Below, piece by piece: positions 21,290 to 29,887 of a DNA stretch of 53,507 nucleotides. The stretch covers positions 1 through 53,507 of the forward strand of contig JAUIJB010000019.1 of the NCBI GenBank assembly GCA_030430455.1. Direction: 5' to 3'. The position numbers and the translations under genes are program-made. The notes beneath the pieces are model-generated. The model had not been told where the DNA came from and searched no databases. It worked only from the letters and a program-made list of their open reading frames with translations. Numbering within the stretch: the first letter of the stretch is position 1; each line of letters starts with the position of its first letter. Origin of the DNA: Verrucomicrobiia bacterium. GTDB lineage: Bacteria; Verrucomicrobiota; Verrucomicrobiia; Verrucomicrobiales; Akkermansiaceae.

Positions 21290-22711
21290 TCAGGGGGCCG
21301 GGGAGTGGAGCTCGGTCGGGCGGATCCAGCGGGCGGCGAGCGTGAACACCATCGAGACGGCGGCGCCGACCAGCGCGCCGGTGTAGTTCTGGACCTCAAA
21401 GTAGCAGACCATGCCGATGATGCACCCGCAGATCATGCCGGCGATGACGATCGCCGGGTTGAGGCGCTTCCAGAACAGCCCGGCGATCACCGGCCAGATC
21501 AGGCTGGCGACCAGCGCGCCGGCGCTGAACAGGACCTGGTCGACGTTCCACCCGCTCAGCGCCAGCGCCCAGGCGGTGATCGAGACGACGATGATGCTGG
21601 TGGCGGCGACCGGGCGGAACTTCACCGGGTCGAGGTCCTGCTTGAACAGGCCCTCGTAGATGTCGCGGACGAGCAGGTCGGAGGTGGCGGCGAGCAGGGA
21701 GTCGATCGACGAGGCCATCGAGCAGAACAGCACGACGAGGATGATGACGCCGGCGAAGCTGCCGAGCCCGGCGAGTCCGAGGGCGTGCTCGGCGACCTGC
21801 GGGCCGACCTTCGAGGGGTCGGTGACGTTGACCCCGAGCGGGCCGGCGGCGAGGGCGATGAAGCCGGCGGCGATGGGGATGGGGAACCACAGGATGCCGG
21901 ACAGGAAGAAGGCCTTCGGGGCGACCTTCTCGCGCATCGCGAAGGCGCGCGACCACCACACATTGTTGTGCATCACCTCGCCGAAGCCGAACAGCATGTT
22001 GTTGAAGATCGCCAGCAGGGCGGCGGGCATCATCACGTCGAGCAGCGCCGGCTGGTCGCGCGCGAGCTGCTCATGGACGCTAGGGACGTCCATGTGGCTC
22101 ACCACGATGAAGCCGATGAAGACGATGCCGATCAGGATGATCAGGCTCTGGATGAAGTCGGTGCCGATGACCGCGTAGAGCCCGCCGAAGAGGGTGTAGA
22201 GGACGCAGACGACCATGATCAGCGTCATGCCCTGGGCGTAGGGGATGTCGGCGAGGGCCTCGAGCAGCTTGCCGCCGGCGATCGCCATGGTGACCAGCCA
22301 GGTGACCGAGTAGACCAGCGTGATGACGAGGAACACGCCCCAGCCGACCTTGCCGTAGCGCATCCGGAAGAAGTCGCCGGCGGTCACGCCCTCGGGCAGC
22401 AGCCGGCGGATGCGGAAGGCGAGCGGGGCGAAGAGCAGCAGGCCGAAGGAGGCCGAGGCGTAGGCGAGCATGCCCCAGACGCCCTTCTCGTAGGCCAGCA
22501 GCGGGGCGACCATGGTGGTGTTCGAGGTCACCCAGGTGGCCATGGCGGTGGCGGCGCCGAGCGACAGGCCGACGTTGCGGCCGGCGAGCATGAAGCCCTC
22601 GCTGGTCTTCGCGCGGCGGCCCCACCAGACGCCGAGCAGCACCCACAGGATCCCCAGGCCGATGACGATCGCCCATCCGGTCTCGGAGGTGAGGGAAACG
22701 GCGAGGGTCAT
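21290..22711 (-). CDS. Sodium:solute symporter (SSS family), possible ureide or amide transporter
   Basis: A 473-residue transporter with about 13 helices. Family features include the TSEGFMLAGRNVGLSLGAATAMATW segment after helix 1, VTAGDFFRMRYGK, LYTLFGGLYAVIGTDFIQS and the signature CSMASSIDSLLAATSDLLVRD, closer to urea/proline-type SSS than to sugar types. Its ATG overlaps the stop of the Fn3-like gene (ATGA), and its stop is 4 bp before the 39-residue gene, so three genes form a tight operon. The divergent N-carbamoyl hydrolase suggests a carbamoylated amino acid, hydantoin or other ureide as substrate; this is inference. Confidence 0.92.
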   Translation of the reverse strand: MTLAVSLTSETGWAIVIGLGILWVLLGVWWGRRAKTSEGFMLAGRNVGLSLGAATAMATWVTSNTTMVAPLLAYEKGVWGMLAYASASFGLLLFAPLAFRIRRLLPEGVTAGDFFRMRYGKVGWGVFLVITLVYSVTWLVTMAIAGGKLLEALADIPYAQGMTLIMVVCVLYTLFGGLYAVIGTDFIQSLIILIGIVFIGFIVVSHMDVPSVHEQLARDQPALLDVMMPAALLAIFNNMLFGFGEVMHNNVWWSRAFAMREKVAPKAFFLSGILWFPIPIAAGFIALAAGPLGVNVTDPSKVGPQVAEHALGLAGLGSFAGVIILVVLFCSMASSIDSLLAATSDLLVRDIYEGLFKQDLDPVKFRPVAATSIIVVSITAWALALSGWNVDQVLFSAGALVASLIWPVIAGLFWKRLNPAIVIAGMICGCIIGMVCYFEVQNYTGALVGAAVSMVFTLAARWIRPTELHSPAP

Positions 22712-23334
22712 CGGTTCTTGAGGAATCCGGAGATGATGGCGACGATGGTCATGGTGGCGACCAGGCCGCCGGTGACGAGGAGCAGGGTGAGCGTGCGGCG
22801 GCCCATGAACTCGACGTGGAGGACGAGCGGCTCCGACCACGGGCCGGACTCGCCGTCCGGGCCGGTGGCGCGGACGCGGAAATGGTAATCGCCCTCGCGC
22901 AGGCCGGTCAGGACGCTGGCCGGATCCGGACCCTCGTAGCGCAGCCTGGCGTCGGCGAAGTCGGCGCGGGTGGCCTGCTCGAGCCGGTAGCTCAGCCGGC
23001 CGTCGTCGTCGCCGAACTCGAGCAGGTCGACGGCGTCGGGCATCGGCTCGTCGGGCATCGACCACACCAGGTCGACGGTGCCGTCGTCGCTCACCCGGCG
23101 CTGCGTTTCCGCGTCCGGCTGGTGGTCGGCATCCAGCTGCGGCGCGGGCGGTGCGGCGGGGGCTCCCGAGACCGCCAGGATACCGAGCAGCGGGCCGGCG
23201 ATGACCGACCTCCAGGTTCGTGCGTTGGGAGTGAGAAAACGGATCTTTCCGGTGGGTTGTCCGACGGCCGCGGAGGCGAGCTCCGGGCCGGAAAATGCCG
23301 CACCAAGCCTTGGTGTCGCGGGCGGCGATTGCAA
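22708..23334 (-). CDS. Membrane-anchored Fn3-like protein, partner of the symporter
   Basis: A protein of about 208 residues with a hydrophobic stretch like a signal peptide (VIAGPLLGILAVSGAPAA), an extracytoplasmic beta domain resembling fibronectin type III (VDLVWSMPDEPMPD, then YHFRVRATGPDGESGPWSEPL, residues about 85-175) and a C-terminal transmembrane helix. Its stop overlaps the ATG of the symporter by ATGA. The start is unclear: no ATG or GTG lies just before the signal-like stretch, and the TTG at 23334 leaves a long leader and only 43 bp to the divergent gene. It may be an extracellular docking subunit for the transporter. Confidence 0.65.
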   Translation of the reverse strand: MQSPPATPRLGAAFSGPELASAAVGQPTGKIRFLTPNARTWRSVIAGPLLGILAVSGAPAAPPAPQLDADHQPDAETQRRVSDDGTVDLVWSMPDEPMPDAVDLLEFGDDDGRLSYRLEQATRADFADARLRYEGPDPASVLTGLREGDYHFRVRATGPDGESGPWSEPLVLHVEFMGRRTLTLLLVTGGLVATMTIVAIISGFLKNR

Positions 23335-23377
23335 ATTCTTTCTGGCGAAAGCCCGATCCGGTGCTTTTCGTGGGGCA

Positions 23378-24667
23378 ATGTCGACGACGCAGGACCAAAT
23401 GATCTCGATCGACCGCCTGTCCGGCGATCTCCGCGAATTGGCCGAGATCGGCCGGGCCGAGGACGGCGGACTCTACCGCATGGCCTTCACCGAGGCCGAC
23501 ATGCGCGGCAAGGATTGGCTCGAGCAGCGCATGCGCGAGGCCGGGCTGGAGACCCGCCGCGACGGCGCCGCCAACGTGATCGGCCGGATGGAGGGCAGGG
23601 ACCCGGAGGCCCCCGTGCTGGTCATCGGGTCGCACATCGACACGGTGCCCTGCGCCGGGATGCTCGACGGCACCCTCGGCGTGCTCACCGGGCTCGAGTG
23701 CCTGCGGGCGCTGCACGAGGCCGGCGGGAAGCCGTCGATCCCGATCGAGCTGATCGCCTTTTCCGACGAGGAGGGCCGCTTCGGCGGGATGTTCGGCTCG
23801 CAGGCTTTCGCCGGGCAGATCACGCCGGACACCATCCACCAGGCGAGTGACCTCGACGGCAACAAGCTGTCCGAGGTCCTCGAGGGCCACGGGCTCGACC
23901 CCTGGGAGGCGCTCCACGCCCGGCGCGACCCCGAGACCCTCGCCGGCTACCTCGAGCTCCACATCGAGCAGGGCCCGGTGCTGTCGAAGTCGCGCCAGCA
24001 GGTCGGCGTGGTCGAGGCGATCACCGGGCTGTTCAAGTGGACGGTGACCCTGAGCGGCGAGCCCAACCACGCCGGTACCACGCCGATGCGGATGCGCCGC
24101 GACGCCTTCATGGGGGTCGCCGACTTCGCCCACGAGCTGCCGCGGATCCTCGACGAGAACGGCTCGAAGCGCTCGCGCGCCACCATCGGCCGCGTCGAGC
24201 TGGTCCCCGGCTCGGCCAACACCGTGCCGGGCGAGGCGAGGTTCTCGATCGACGTCCGCGACACCGACGAGACGGTCATGCACGAGCTGGCGATCTCGAT
24301 CGGCAAGGCTCTCACCGCCATCGCGCGGCGCCGCAAGCTTCGGTTCGACTACGAGACCGAGAGCTGGATCCACCCGGTCGACTGCAACCCGCGGCTGGTC
24401 GGGATGGTGGCCGAAGCCGCCGCCGAGTGCGGGGTGCGCCACCGCCGGATGGAGTCCGGCGCCGCCCACGACGCCCAGATCGTCGCCAGGGTCTGCCCGG
24501 TGGCGATGCTCTTCGTGCCGTCGAAGGACGGCCGCTCGCACTCGCCCGCGGAGTGGACGGCGCTGGACGACATCGAGGCGGGCGCCCGCGTCATGCTCGG
24601 GGCGATCCGCCGCTTCGCTTTCGGTGAAGGTGAAGCCACGGTTGGAAACGCCGGCAATCCGGGTTAA
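23378..24667 (+). CDS. M20-family Zn-dependent hydrolase: N-carbamoyl-L-amino acid hydrolase / allantoate amidohydrolase type
   Basis: A 429-residue hydantoinase/carbamoylase-family amidase. Metal ligands appear as IGSHIDTVPCAGMLDGTLG (His, bridging Asp), FSDEEGRFGG (Glu pair) and LHIEQGP (His); the dimerisation lid contains NHAGTTPMRMRRDA; the end GAAHDAQIVA carries the last His. Members hydrolyse N-carbamoyl amino acids, beta-ureidopropionate, allantoate or ureidoglycolate, and the sequence alone does not decide which. It is 8 bp upstream of a cysteine hydrolase gene, and divergent from a symporter operon, so uptake and breakdown of a ureide as nitrogen source is likely. An internal ATG at 23399 is an alternative start. 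Confidence 0.9.
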   Translation: MSTTQDQMISIDRLSGDLRELAEIGRAEDGGLYRMAFTEADMRGKDWLEQRMREAGLETRRDGAANVIGRMEGRDPEAPVLVIGSHIDTVPCAGMLDGTLGVLTGLECLRALHEAGGKPSIPIELIAFSDEEGRFGGMFGSQAFAGQITPDTIHQASDLDGNKLSEVLEGHGLDPWEALHARRDPETLAGYLELHIEQGPVLSKSRQQVGVVEAITGLFKWTVTLSGEPNHAGTTPMRMRRDAFMGVADFAHELPRILDENGSKRSRATIGRVELVPGSANTVPGEARFSIDVRDTDETVMHELAISIGKALTAIARRRKLRFDYETESWIHPVDCNPRLVGMVAEAAAECGVRHRRMESGAAHDAQIVARVCPVAMLFVPSKDGRSHSPAEWTALDDIEAGARVMLGAIRRFAFGEGEATVGNAGNPG

Positions 24668-24675
24668 GTAACGAC

Positions 24676-25419
24676 ATGAGCGTCACCGCCATTGAGGACC
24701 CGCTGCGCAAGCAGTATCGCGCGGCATTCGTCACCAACCCGCGAAGGGCCGCCCACCTGTCGGACGGCAACGTCGCGCTGCTCTGCATCGACGTGCAGTA
24801 TCTCGACGCCGCCGAGGGTTGGGGCCTGTTCAAGGACCCCGAGACGAGCGGCGTGCCGGAGGAGGGCAGGCGCTACTACTTCGACCGGCTCAAGAAGCTG
24901 GTGCTTCCCGGGATGCGGCGGCTGCAGGATGCCTTCCGCAGCTCGGGCCTGGAGGTGATCCACTGCCGGATCTGCGCGCTGACCAAGGACGGCCGCGACC
25001 GCGGTGCCGGCCACCGCCGGCTCAACCTGCTGGCCGCTCCGGGGAGCAAGGAGGCCGACTTCCTCGACGAGGTCGCCCCGGTGGGCGACGAGATCATCAT
25101 CAACAAGACCGCCAGCGGCGTGTTCTCGTGCACCAACCTGCACTACGTCCTCGGCAACCTCGGCATCCGCACGGTCTACCTGGTCGGCGTCTACACCAAC
25201 GAGTGCGTCGAGACCACCGCGCGCGACGCCTGCGACCTCGGCTACTTCGTCACCGTCGTCGAGGATGCCTGCGCCACGGTCAACGAGTTGCTGCACGACG
25301 CCTCGCTGGCGACCATGCGCGACCGCTACGCGCGGATTTCCTCGGTCGACGAGGTCCTCCGCGACCTCAACCAGATCACCGAGGCCTCCACCGGCGGCAT
25401 CATCACCCGCAAGGGGTGA
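24676..25419 (+). CDS. Isochorismatase-family cysteine hydrolase
   Basis: A 247-residue protein with the family triad: Asp in LLCIDVQYLD, Lys in IINKTASGVF and Cys in VYTNECVETTARDACDLGY. The family includes N-carbamoylsarcosine amidase, ureidoacrylate hydrolase (RutB), biuret hydrolase and nicotinamidase; the Cys motif VYTNECVETTARDA is of the amidase type and not isochorismatase proper, which lacks the Cys. It starts 8 bp after the M20 hydrolase, so both are co-transcribed and may act in succession on a carbamoyl compound. Substrate unassigned. Confidence 0.88.
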   Translation: MSVTAIEDPLRKQYRAAFVTNPRRAAHLSDGNVALLCIDVQYLDAAEGWGLFKDPETSGVPEEGRRYYFDRLKKLVLPGMRRLQDAFRSSGLEVIHCRICALTKDGRDRGAGHRRLNLLAAPGSKEADFLDEVAPVGDEIIINKTASGVFSCTNLHYVLGNLGIRTVYLVGVYTNECVETTARDACDLGYFVTVVEDACATVNELLHDASLATMRDRYARISSVDEVLRDLNQITEASTGGIITRKG

Positions 25420-25439
25420 AGGGGAGTGGCGCCACTCGC

Positions 25440-25892
25440 TCAATCGTCTTTCGTCGACTCGAGGACCTGGGTGCGGAGCTTGTAGGTGGTGACGGAGGCG
25501 ATCGACTCGGCGTCGGTGTAGATGATGCCGCTGCCGTAGTTGACGTCGTCGTTCGGGTCGAGGTCCCAGGACCCCTGGTGGCAGCCGACCAGCTTGCCGT
25601 CCTTGTCGTGGAAGGAGATCGAGTAGACCGCCTTCACCTTCCGGTCGGTGGTGTTGTCCATCTGCGCGTTGGCGCTGATGGTGGTCTGGCCGAAGAAATC
25701 GTTCTGGTAGATCTTGAGCTTGAAGGTGATGTCCTCGCCGGCACGGATGATCACCTGCTTGTCGTCGTCGAAGGCCTTGGCCTCCTCGATCTTGATGGGC
25801 TTCTCCTCGTAGTGCTCCTCGATGGCGGCGCGGGCGACCGGGAACGAAAGAAGGGCGAACAGGGTGGGAAGGACGGAGATCCGGTGGTTCAT
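25440..25892 (-). CDS. Secreted protein of unknown function
   Basis: A 150-residue protein with a signal peptide (residues 1-22, LPTLFALLSFPVARA) and a mature beta-rich part: IIRAGEDITFKLKIYQNDF, then VKAVYSISFHDKDGKLVGCHQGSWDLDPND. This resembles small Ig-like domains that describe ligand-binding or stress proteins, but I recognise no family. A single Cys remains after cleavage. It lies 32 bp downstream of ald on the same strand and may be co-transcribed; convergent with the cysteine hydrolase (20 bp gap). Confidence 0.75.
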   Translation of the reverse strand: MNHRISVLPTLFALLSFPVARAAIEEHYEEKPIKIEEAKAFDDDKQVIIRAGEDITFKLKIYQNDFFGQTTISANAQMDNTTDRKVKAVYSISFHDKDGKLVGCHQGSWDLDPNDDVNYGSGIIYTDAESIASVTTYKLRTQVLESTKDD

Positions 25893-25924
25893 CGGTGGCT
25901 TCCTAGGCGATTGTTGCCGCGCCT

Positions 25925-27070
25925 TCAAGAATCGATCGCCAGCGCCTCGGCCGCATCGACGACGGGCAGCCCGTGGGCCTCGCCGACCGGCGCGCAGGTG
26001 AGCCGGCCGCCGGCCACGTTGATGCCGCCGAGGAGCTCCGGCTGCTCGCGGCAGGCATCGGCCAGGCCGCGCCCGGCGATGAGCTCGATCCAGCGCTGGG
26101 TGACCGAGCTGAGCGCCTGCGTGGCGGTGCGGGCGTAGGCGCCGGGCATGTTGGCGACGCAGTAGTGGATGACCCCCTCCTCGACGAAGGTCGGCGCGTC
26201 GTGGGTCGTCGGCCGGGTGGTCTCGGCACAGCCGCCTTGGTCGACGGCGATGTCGACGAAGACCGAGCCGGGCGCCATCATCGCGAGCATCTCGCGGGTG
26301 ATCAACTTGGGCGCCGCGGCGCCTGGGACCAGGACCGCGCCGATGACCAGATCGGCCCGGGGCAGCAGCTCGGCGAGGTTGGCCTCGGTCGAGTAGAGCG
26401 TGTGGGTGCCGTCCATGGTGATGTCGAGGAAGCGCATGCGCTCGAAGTCGACCTCGAGGATGGTGACGTCGGCGCCGATGCCGCGGGCCACCCGCGCGGC
26501 GTTGATGCCGGCGGTGCCGCCGCCGATCACGACGACGCGCCCGGGGGCGACGCCGGGAACACCACCGAGCAGGATGCCGCGGCCGCCGGTGTGCTTGGCG
26601 AGGTGGTAGGAGCCGACCAGGGACGACATCCGCCCGGCGATCTCGCTCATCGGTTCGAGCAGCGGCAGGTGGCCGTTGACCTCGATGGTCTCGTAGGCGA
26701 TCGCCGTGCAGCCCGAGGCGACCAGCGCCTCGGTGAGGGGCTTGGAGGCGGCGAGGTGGAGGTAGGTGAAGAGGGTGTGGCGCGGCTCGAGCAGCGCGAT
26801 CTCGTCGCGCTGCGGTTCCTTCACCTTCACGATCAGGTCGGCTGCGGCGTGCACCGCGGCGGCGTCCTCGACCAGCGACGCGCCATGGGCGACGTACTGC
26901 TCGTCCGGGTAGCTCGCCCCGGCCCCCGCGCCGGTCTCGACGAAGACCGCGTGGCCGCGCTTGACCAGCGCGCCGACGGGGGCGGGGGTCATCGACACCC
27001 GCGCCTCCTGGGACTTGGTCTCGCGCGGGACGCCGATGGCGGTGGCTGGGCGGTCGGCAGGGGAACTCAT
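25925..27070 (-). CDS. ald: Alanine dehydrogenase
   Basis: A 381-residue NAD-dependent enzyme interconverting L-alanine and pyruvate plus ammonia. The N-terminal part has [29 protein letters not shown] (pyruvate-binding Lys) and [11 protein letters not shown] (catalytic His); the Rossmann fold has [19 protein letters not shown] followed by Glu of [24 protein letters not shown] is the classical Ald signature 2. Full length. The ATG at 27070 is preceded by GGGAGAG, a reasonable Shine-Dalgarno. It fits the nitrogen theme of its neighbours, capturing or releasing ammonia. Confidence 0.96.
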   Translation of the reverse strand: MSSPADRPATAIGVPRETKSQEARVSMTPAPVGALVKRGHAVFVETGAGAGASYPDEQYVAHGASLVEDAAAVHAAADLIVKVKEPQRDEIALLEPRHTLFTYLHLAASKPLTEALVASGCTAIAYETIEVNGHLPLLEPMSEIAGRMSSLVGSYHLAKHTGGRGILLGGVPGVAPGRVVVIGGGTAGINAARVARGIGADVTILEVDFERMRFLDITMDGTHTLYSTEANLAELLPRADLVIGAVLVPGAAAPKLITREMLAMMAPGSVFVDIAVDQGGCAETTRPTTHDAPTFVEEGVIHYCVANMPGAYARTATQALSSVTQRWIELIAGRGLADACREQPELLGGINVAGGRLTCAPVGEAHGLPVVDAAEALAIDS

Positions 27071-27160
27071 GATCTCTCCCGGGGAAGCTAGCAAGCGGGG
27101 TGCCGGGGAGGAAGGGGGATTGTGTCGGAGGTCGGATGGTCGTTCGCGCGTGTTTTGTTG

Positions 27161-27209
27161 CCTTGTGCTTTGTGCCTTGTGCCTTGTGCCTTGTGCTTTG
27201 TGCTTTGTT
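27161..27209. repeat. Heptamer tandem array, 7 units of CCTTGTG/CTTTGTG
   Basis: Seven consecutive 7-base units alternating CCTTGTG and CTTTGTG, the last CTTTGTT. It lies 90 bp upstream of the ald start on the opposite strand sense, where it reads as GCACAAG/GCACAAA. A remnant (ACCAAGCACCAAGCACAA) occurs at 27430-27450. Confidence 0.88.
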
Positions 27210-27253
27210 TTCTGGTGGTGCGGGACGGTGCGAGGTGGCGGGCTTTCTGTCCG

Positions 27254-27374
27254 TTGTCCGTTGTCGAAGAGGCGCTTGAAGTCGGGCCAGGCACTTTCCA
27301 AGCGCCTGGCGTGGGCAGCTCTTGGGCGGATCATGAAGTGAGCCTTGGCGCTTCCCATGATCGACAACGGACAA
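27254..27374. repeat. Fold-back element between ald and the frameshifted gene
   Basis: Perfect 14-bp terminal arms TTGTCCGTTGTCGA (27254-27267) and TCGACAACGGACAA (27361-27374). Nested inside are GGCGCTTG with CCAAGCGCC (27271-27307) and TCATGAAG with CTTCCCATGA. The remainder of the 563-bp gap (27071-27633) contains no recognisable gene. Confidence 0.72.
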
Positions 27375-27633
27375 AACAGCGCCGCAGCTGCCACACGCCG
27401 CGAAGTCGCGTATCCGCTCCGCACTTCAAACCAAGCACCAAGCACAAACACCCGCAGCTCCTTTGAAGGAACAACGGGAACACCCGGTGCCGACCTTGCA
27501 GGACTCCGGACATCAGCCGTCTGAGCCGACAAATTCCTTGTGGACTCAGGAATGCCGGACATGCTCCCAAGTTGGACGTCCCCTTCGATATCATCCTCCG
27601 AACACGTTGGAATAAGCACTGTTCGCTCAAAGA

Positions 27634-28087
27634 ATGAAAACTGCACTACTCGTCCTGATTGCACTTCTACAGAGCGTGGCGTGGTCCGAGGAGCGCCAAG
27701 TCCTCTTCGACAGCCCCGGTCACGAAATAACTTCATGGAAGTGGCGACCCGTCACATTGACGGGTGACGAGGAGGCGCTCTTGGTCACGCGATCTGATCC
27801 TCCCAGGGTCGCCTTGGACTATTACCTGCTGCTTTCCGGCAGGTATTTCAATTGCCATTGCTCTCGCATTCTGGGCCGAGCCTCACGCGATGATTGTGCT
27901 GATCGTCTTTGGAGTGGTCGTGACGTTGTTCCTGGTTTGGATGGTTGCCCTGGTCTCACTCGGAGCCGAGGCCGTCCTTGTCCGCGGCGACGAGAGAAGC
28001 GGGCATCTTGGCTACACCAAAATCGCCTGGGTAATTATCGCCCTGTCATTCATTGGAGCTGCGCTCGGGATTCTGCCCTTTGGATAG
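27634..28087 (+). pseudogene. Frameshifted small membrane-protein gene
   Basis: The first frame from ATG 27634 gives a signal-like start (MKTALLVLIALLQSVAWSEE) and runs to about residue 65; the frame shifted by +1 from about 27830 continues with two strong transmembrane helices (MIVLIVFGVVVTLFLVWMVA and IAWVIIALSFIGAALGIL) and stops at 28087. Joined, they make a coherent protein of about 150 residues with signal or first helix plus two helices. In each single frame half of the hydrophobic pattern is lost, so I read this as a frameshift or assembly error. Base composition is less GC-rich than the surroundings. Function unknown. Confidence 0.6.
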
Positions 28088-28241
28088 CGGTGCAGAAGAT
28101 GCCGGCGTCGGGCGACCCTGATCCGAGGTCCAGTTCCGCAGCGATGAGCTCTTGTTGTCTGCCAGGGAACCTGATTGGGTGTCCGCTTTCCGGCCCGGCC
28201 GATGCGTCCGGTCCGGGCACCCCGAAGAAACCCACGACTCG

Positions 28242-28421
28242 ATGACCAAGGGCCCCGCATTCATTCTCGCAGCAGGACTTTTTGCCAGTTCGGTGATGAT
28301 TTACCTCGGCCTGCGGGAGGTCGGGAAGTCGATCCGGGAGGCGGAGATCATCCAGAAGAGGGTCGAGCTCAGCGTCGAGGGCAGCAAGAGCCGTCCCTTG
28401 CGGATCGAGGCCGGGGACTGA
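28242..28421 (+). CDS. Small single-helix membrane protein, 59 residues
   Basis: The ATG at 28242 gives a protein with one transmembrane helix (FILAAGLFASSVMIYLGL, residues 6-24) and a charged helical tail (REVGKSIREAEIIQKRVELS). The frame stays open upstream to 28152, but the sequence there looks non-coding. There is no clear Shine-Dalgarno. The fairly coherent helix-plus-amphipathic-tail design suggests a real gene of unknown function. Confidence 0.5.
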   Translation: MTKGPAFILAAGLFASSVMIYLGLREVGKSIREAEIIQKRVELSVEGSKSRPLRIEAGD

Positions 28422-28627
28422 GGGGCGCCGTCGGAGCATCGGCTTGGCCGCGTTTCGCCGTGGACGACGTCGCCGGTGATGTCGTCGGTGATGGCGAGGC
28501 CGTGGTGGCTGGAGGCGGCTGGAAGCCGCCGGTCCGTGGGCATGGCGCCTGCCAGGCGCCACTCCGGCGCCACTCCGACCGACGGGAGTTGCCATGGGTG
28601 GGCGGAGTGGCGCAGCCTGCGGGGGTT
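28422..28627. repeat. Intergenic stretch with stacked palindromes
   Basis: Holds GGCGGCTGGAAGCCGCC (28514-28530) and the near-perfect GGCGCCTGCCAGGCGCC (28544-28560), then GGCGCCACTCC and GGAGTGGCGC. These look like REP-type units. No gene seen; the ORF open across it is only the upstream extension of the methyltransferase frame. Confidence 0.5.
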
Positions 28628-29812
28628 GTGAGGATTCATCGCGTGTTGGCCGATGCCTGCGTCGGGGTGCTCGGGCGGGTCTTCGACGACGGCCGGGTGC
28701 TCGAGCGGGAGCTGGCCGCCGCCTTCCGTGCCTACCCGAAGTGGGGCAAGCGCGATCGGTCCTTCGTGGCGGAGACCGCCTATGAGGTCGTCCGCTGGCG
28801 GCGGGCGCTGGCCTGGGTGGCGGATTCCGGGGATCCATCGTCGCTGTGTGCGGCGCAGTGGCGGCGGATGGAGCTCGAGATTCCGGAGTGGTGGTCGTGG
28901 CCGGGAGGCGATGTCGCGGAGATGGCGGCGCGGGAGCCGGAACTCGGCGGGCAGCCGCGTGCCATCCGCGAGTCGCTGCCCGACTGGCTGGACCAGCGCG
29001 GGGCCGCGGAGCTGGGTGATGCCTGGGACGGCGAGATCGCCGCGATGAACCACCGGGCGCCGGTGTTCCTGCGGGTGAACCGGCTGGTGGCGGAGGTCGG
29101 CGGCGTGCTCGACTGGCTCGCCGACCACGGCGTGGAAGCGGCGGCCGTGGAGGGCTGCCCCGACGGCCTGGTGCTTCCGTTGGGCAAGTTGCTGCCGCGC
29201 AAGCTGGCGGAGGACGGCCGCGTCGAGATCCAGGACGCGGGGTCGCAGCAGGTCGCTCCGCTGCTCGAGGCTGCGCCCGGCATGCGGGCAATCGACAGCT
29301 GCGCCGGCGCCGGCGGCAAGACGCTTCACCTCGCCGCCCTGATGGCTGGCAAGGGCGAGTTGCTGGCGCTCGACGTCGGCCCGCGCAAGCTGCGCGAGCT
29401 GAAGCGGCGTGCGCGACTCGCCGGGGTCCGCGGGCTGAAGGTCGGCGTGTGGGACCAGGAAACCGACCGCCGCTACGCCGGCTGGGCCGACCGGGTGCTG
29501 GTCGACGCGCCGTGTTCGGGGCTCGGTACCCTGCGGCGCCAGCCCGACCTGAAGTGGCGCCTGGCCGAGCCGGCACTGGAGAAGGTCCGCCGCCTGCAGC
29601 GCCGGCTTCTCGACCACCACGGCGAGCTGGTGAAGCCCGGCGGGAAGATGGTCTACGCCACCTGCTCGATCCTGCCGGGCGAGAACCGCGGCCAGGTCGC
29701 CAACCTGCTCGAGCGGGACCCGCGCTGGACGCTGGAGGAGGAACTCGAGGTCTCGCCGGCGGCGACCGGCTGGGATGGCTTCTACGCGGCCCGCCTGCGC
29801 CGCGAGGGGTAG
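28628..29812 (+). CDS. RsmB/NOL1/NOP2/Sun-family RNA m5C methyltransferase
   Basis: About 394 residues from the GTG at 28628. The N-terminal helical part precedes a SAM domain with motif I SCAGAGGKTLHLAA, motif IV DAPCSGLGTLRRQPDLKW and motif VI MVYATCSILPGENRGQV. The Cys in TCS is the catalytic nucleophile that attacks C6 of cytosine and the DAPC Cys assists release, both characteristic of rRNA m5C methyltransferases such as RsmB (16S C967). The N-terminus is poorly conserved and the start codon is uncertain; a NusB-like domain is short or missing, so it could be another family member. Confidence 0.88.
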   Translation: MRIHRVLADACVGVLGRVFDDGRVLERELAAAFRAYPKWGKRDRSFVAETAYEVVRWRRALAWVADSGDPSSLCAAQWRRMELEIPEWWSWPGGDVAEMAAREPELGGQPRAIRESLPDWLDQRGAAELGDAWDGEIAAMNHRAPVFLRVNRLVAEVGGVLDWLADHGVEAAAVEGCPDGLVLPLGKLLPRKLAEDGRVEIQDAGSQQVAPLLEAAPGMRAIDSCAGAGGKTLHLAALMAGKGELLALDVGPRKLRELKRRARLAGVRGLKVGVWDQETDRRYAGWADRVLVDAPCSGLGTLRRQPDLKWRLAEPALEKVRRLQRRLLDHHGELVKPGGKMVYATCSILPGENRGQVANLLERDPRWTLEEELEVSPAATGWDGFYAARLRREG

Positions 29813-29887
29813 CGGCGGCGGTGGAAACGAGGCTGAATTCTGGAACTGGATCGAGGTCCCCGATCCGCTAGGATCGCGGCTCCGGAA

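Noticed and set aside
21290..24541. Single 1083-codon minus-strand ORF
   Set aside because: Only its last 473 codons are the symporter; the rest is antisense to the M20 hydrolase and passes through the Fn3 gene in another frame.
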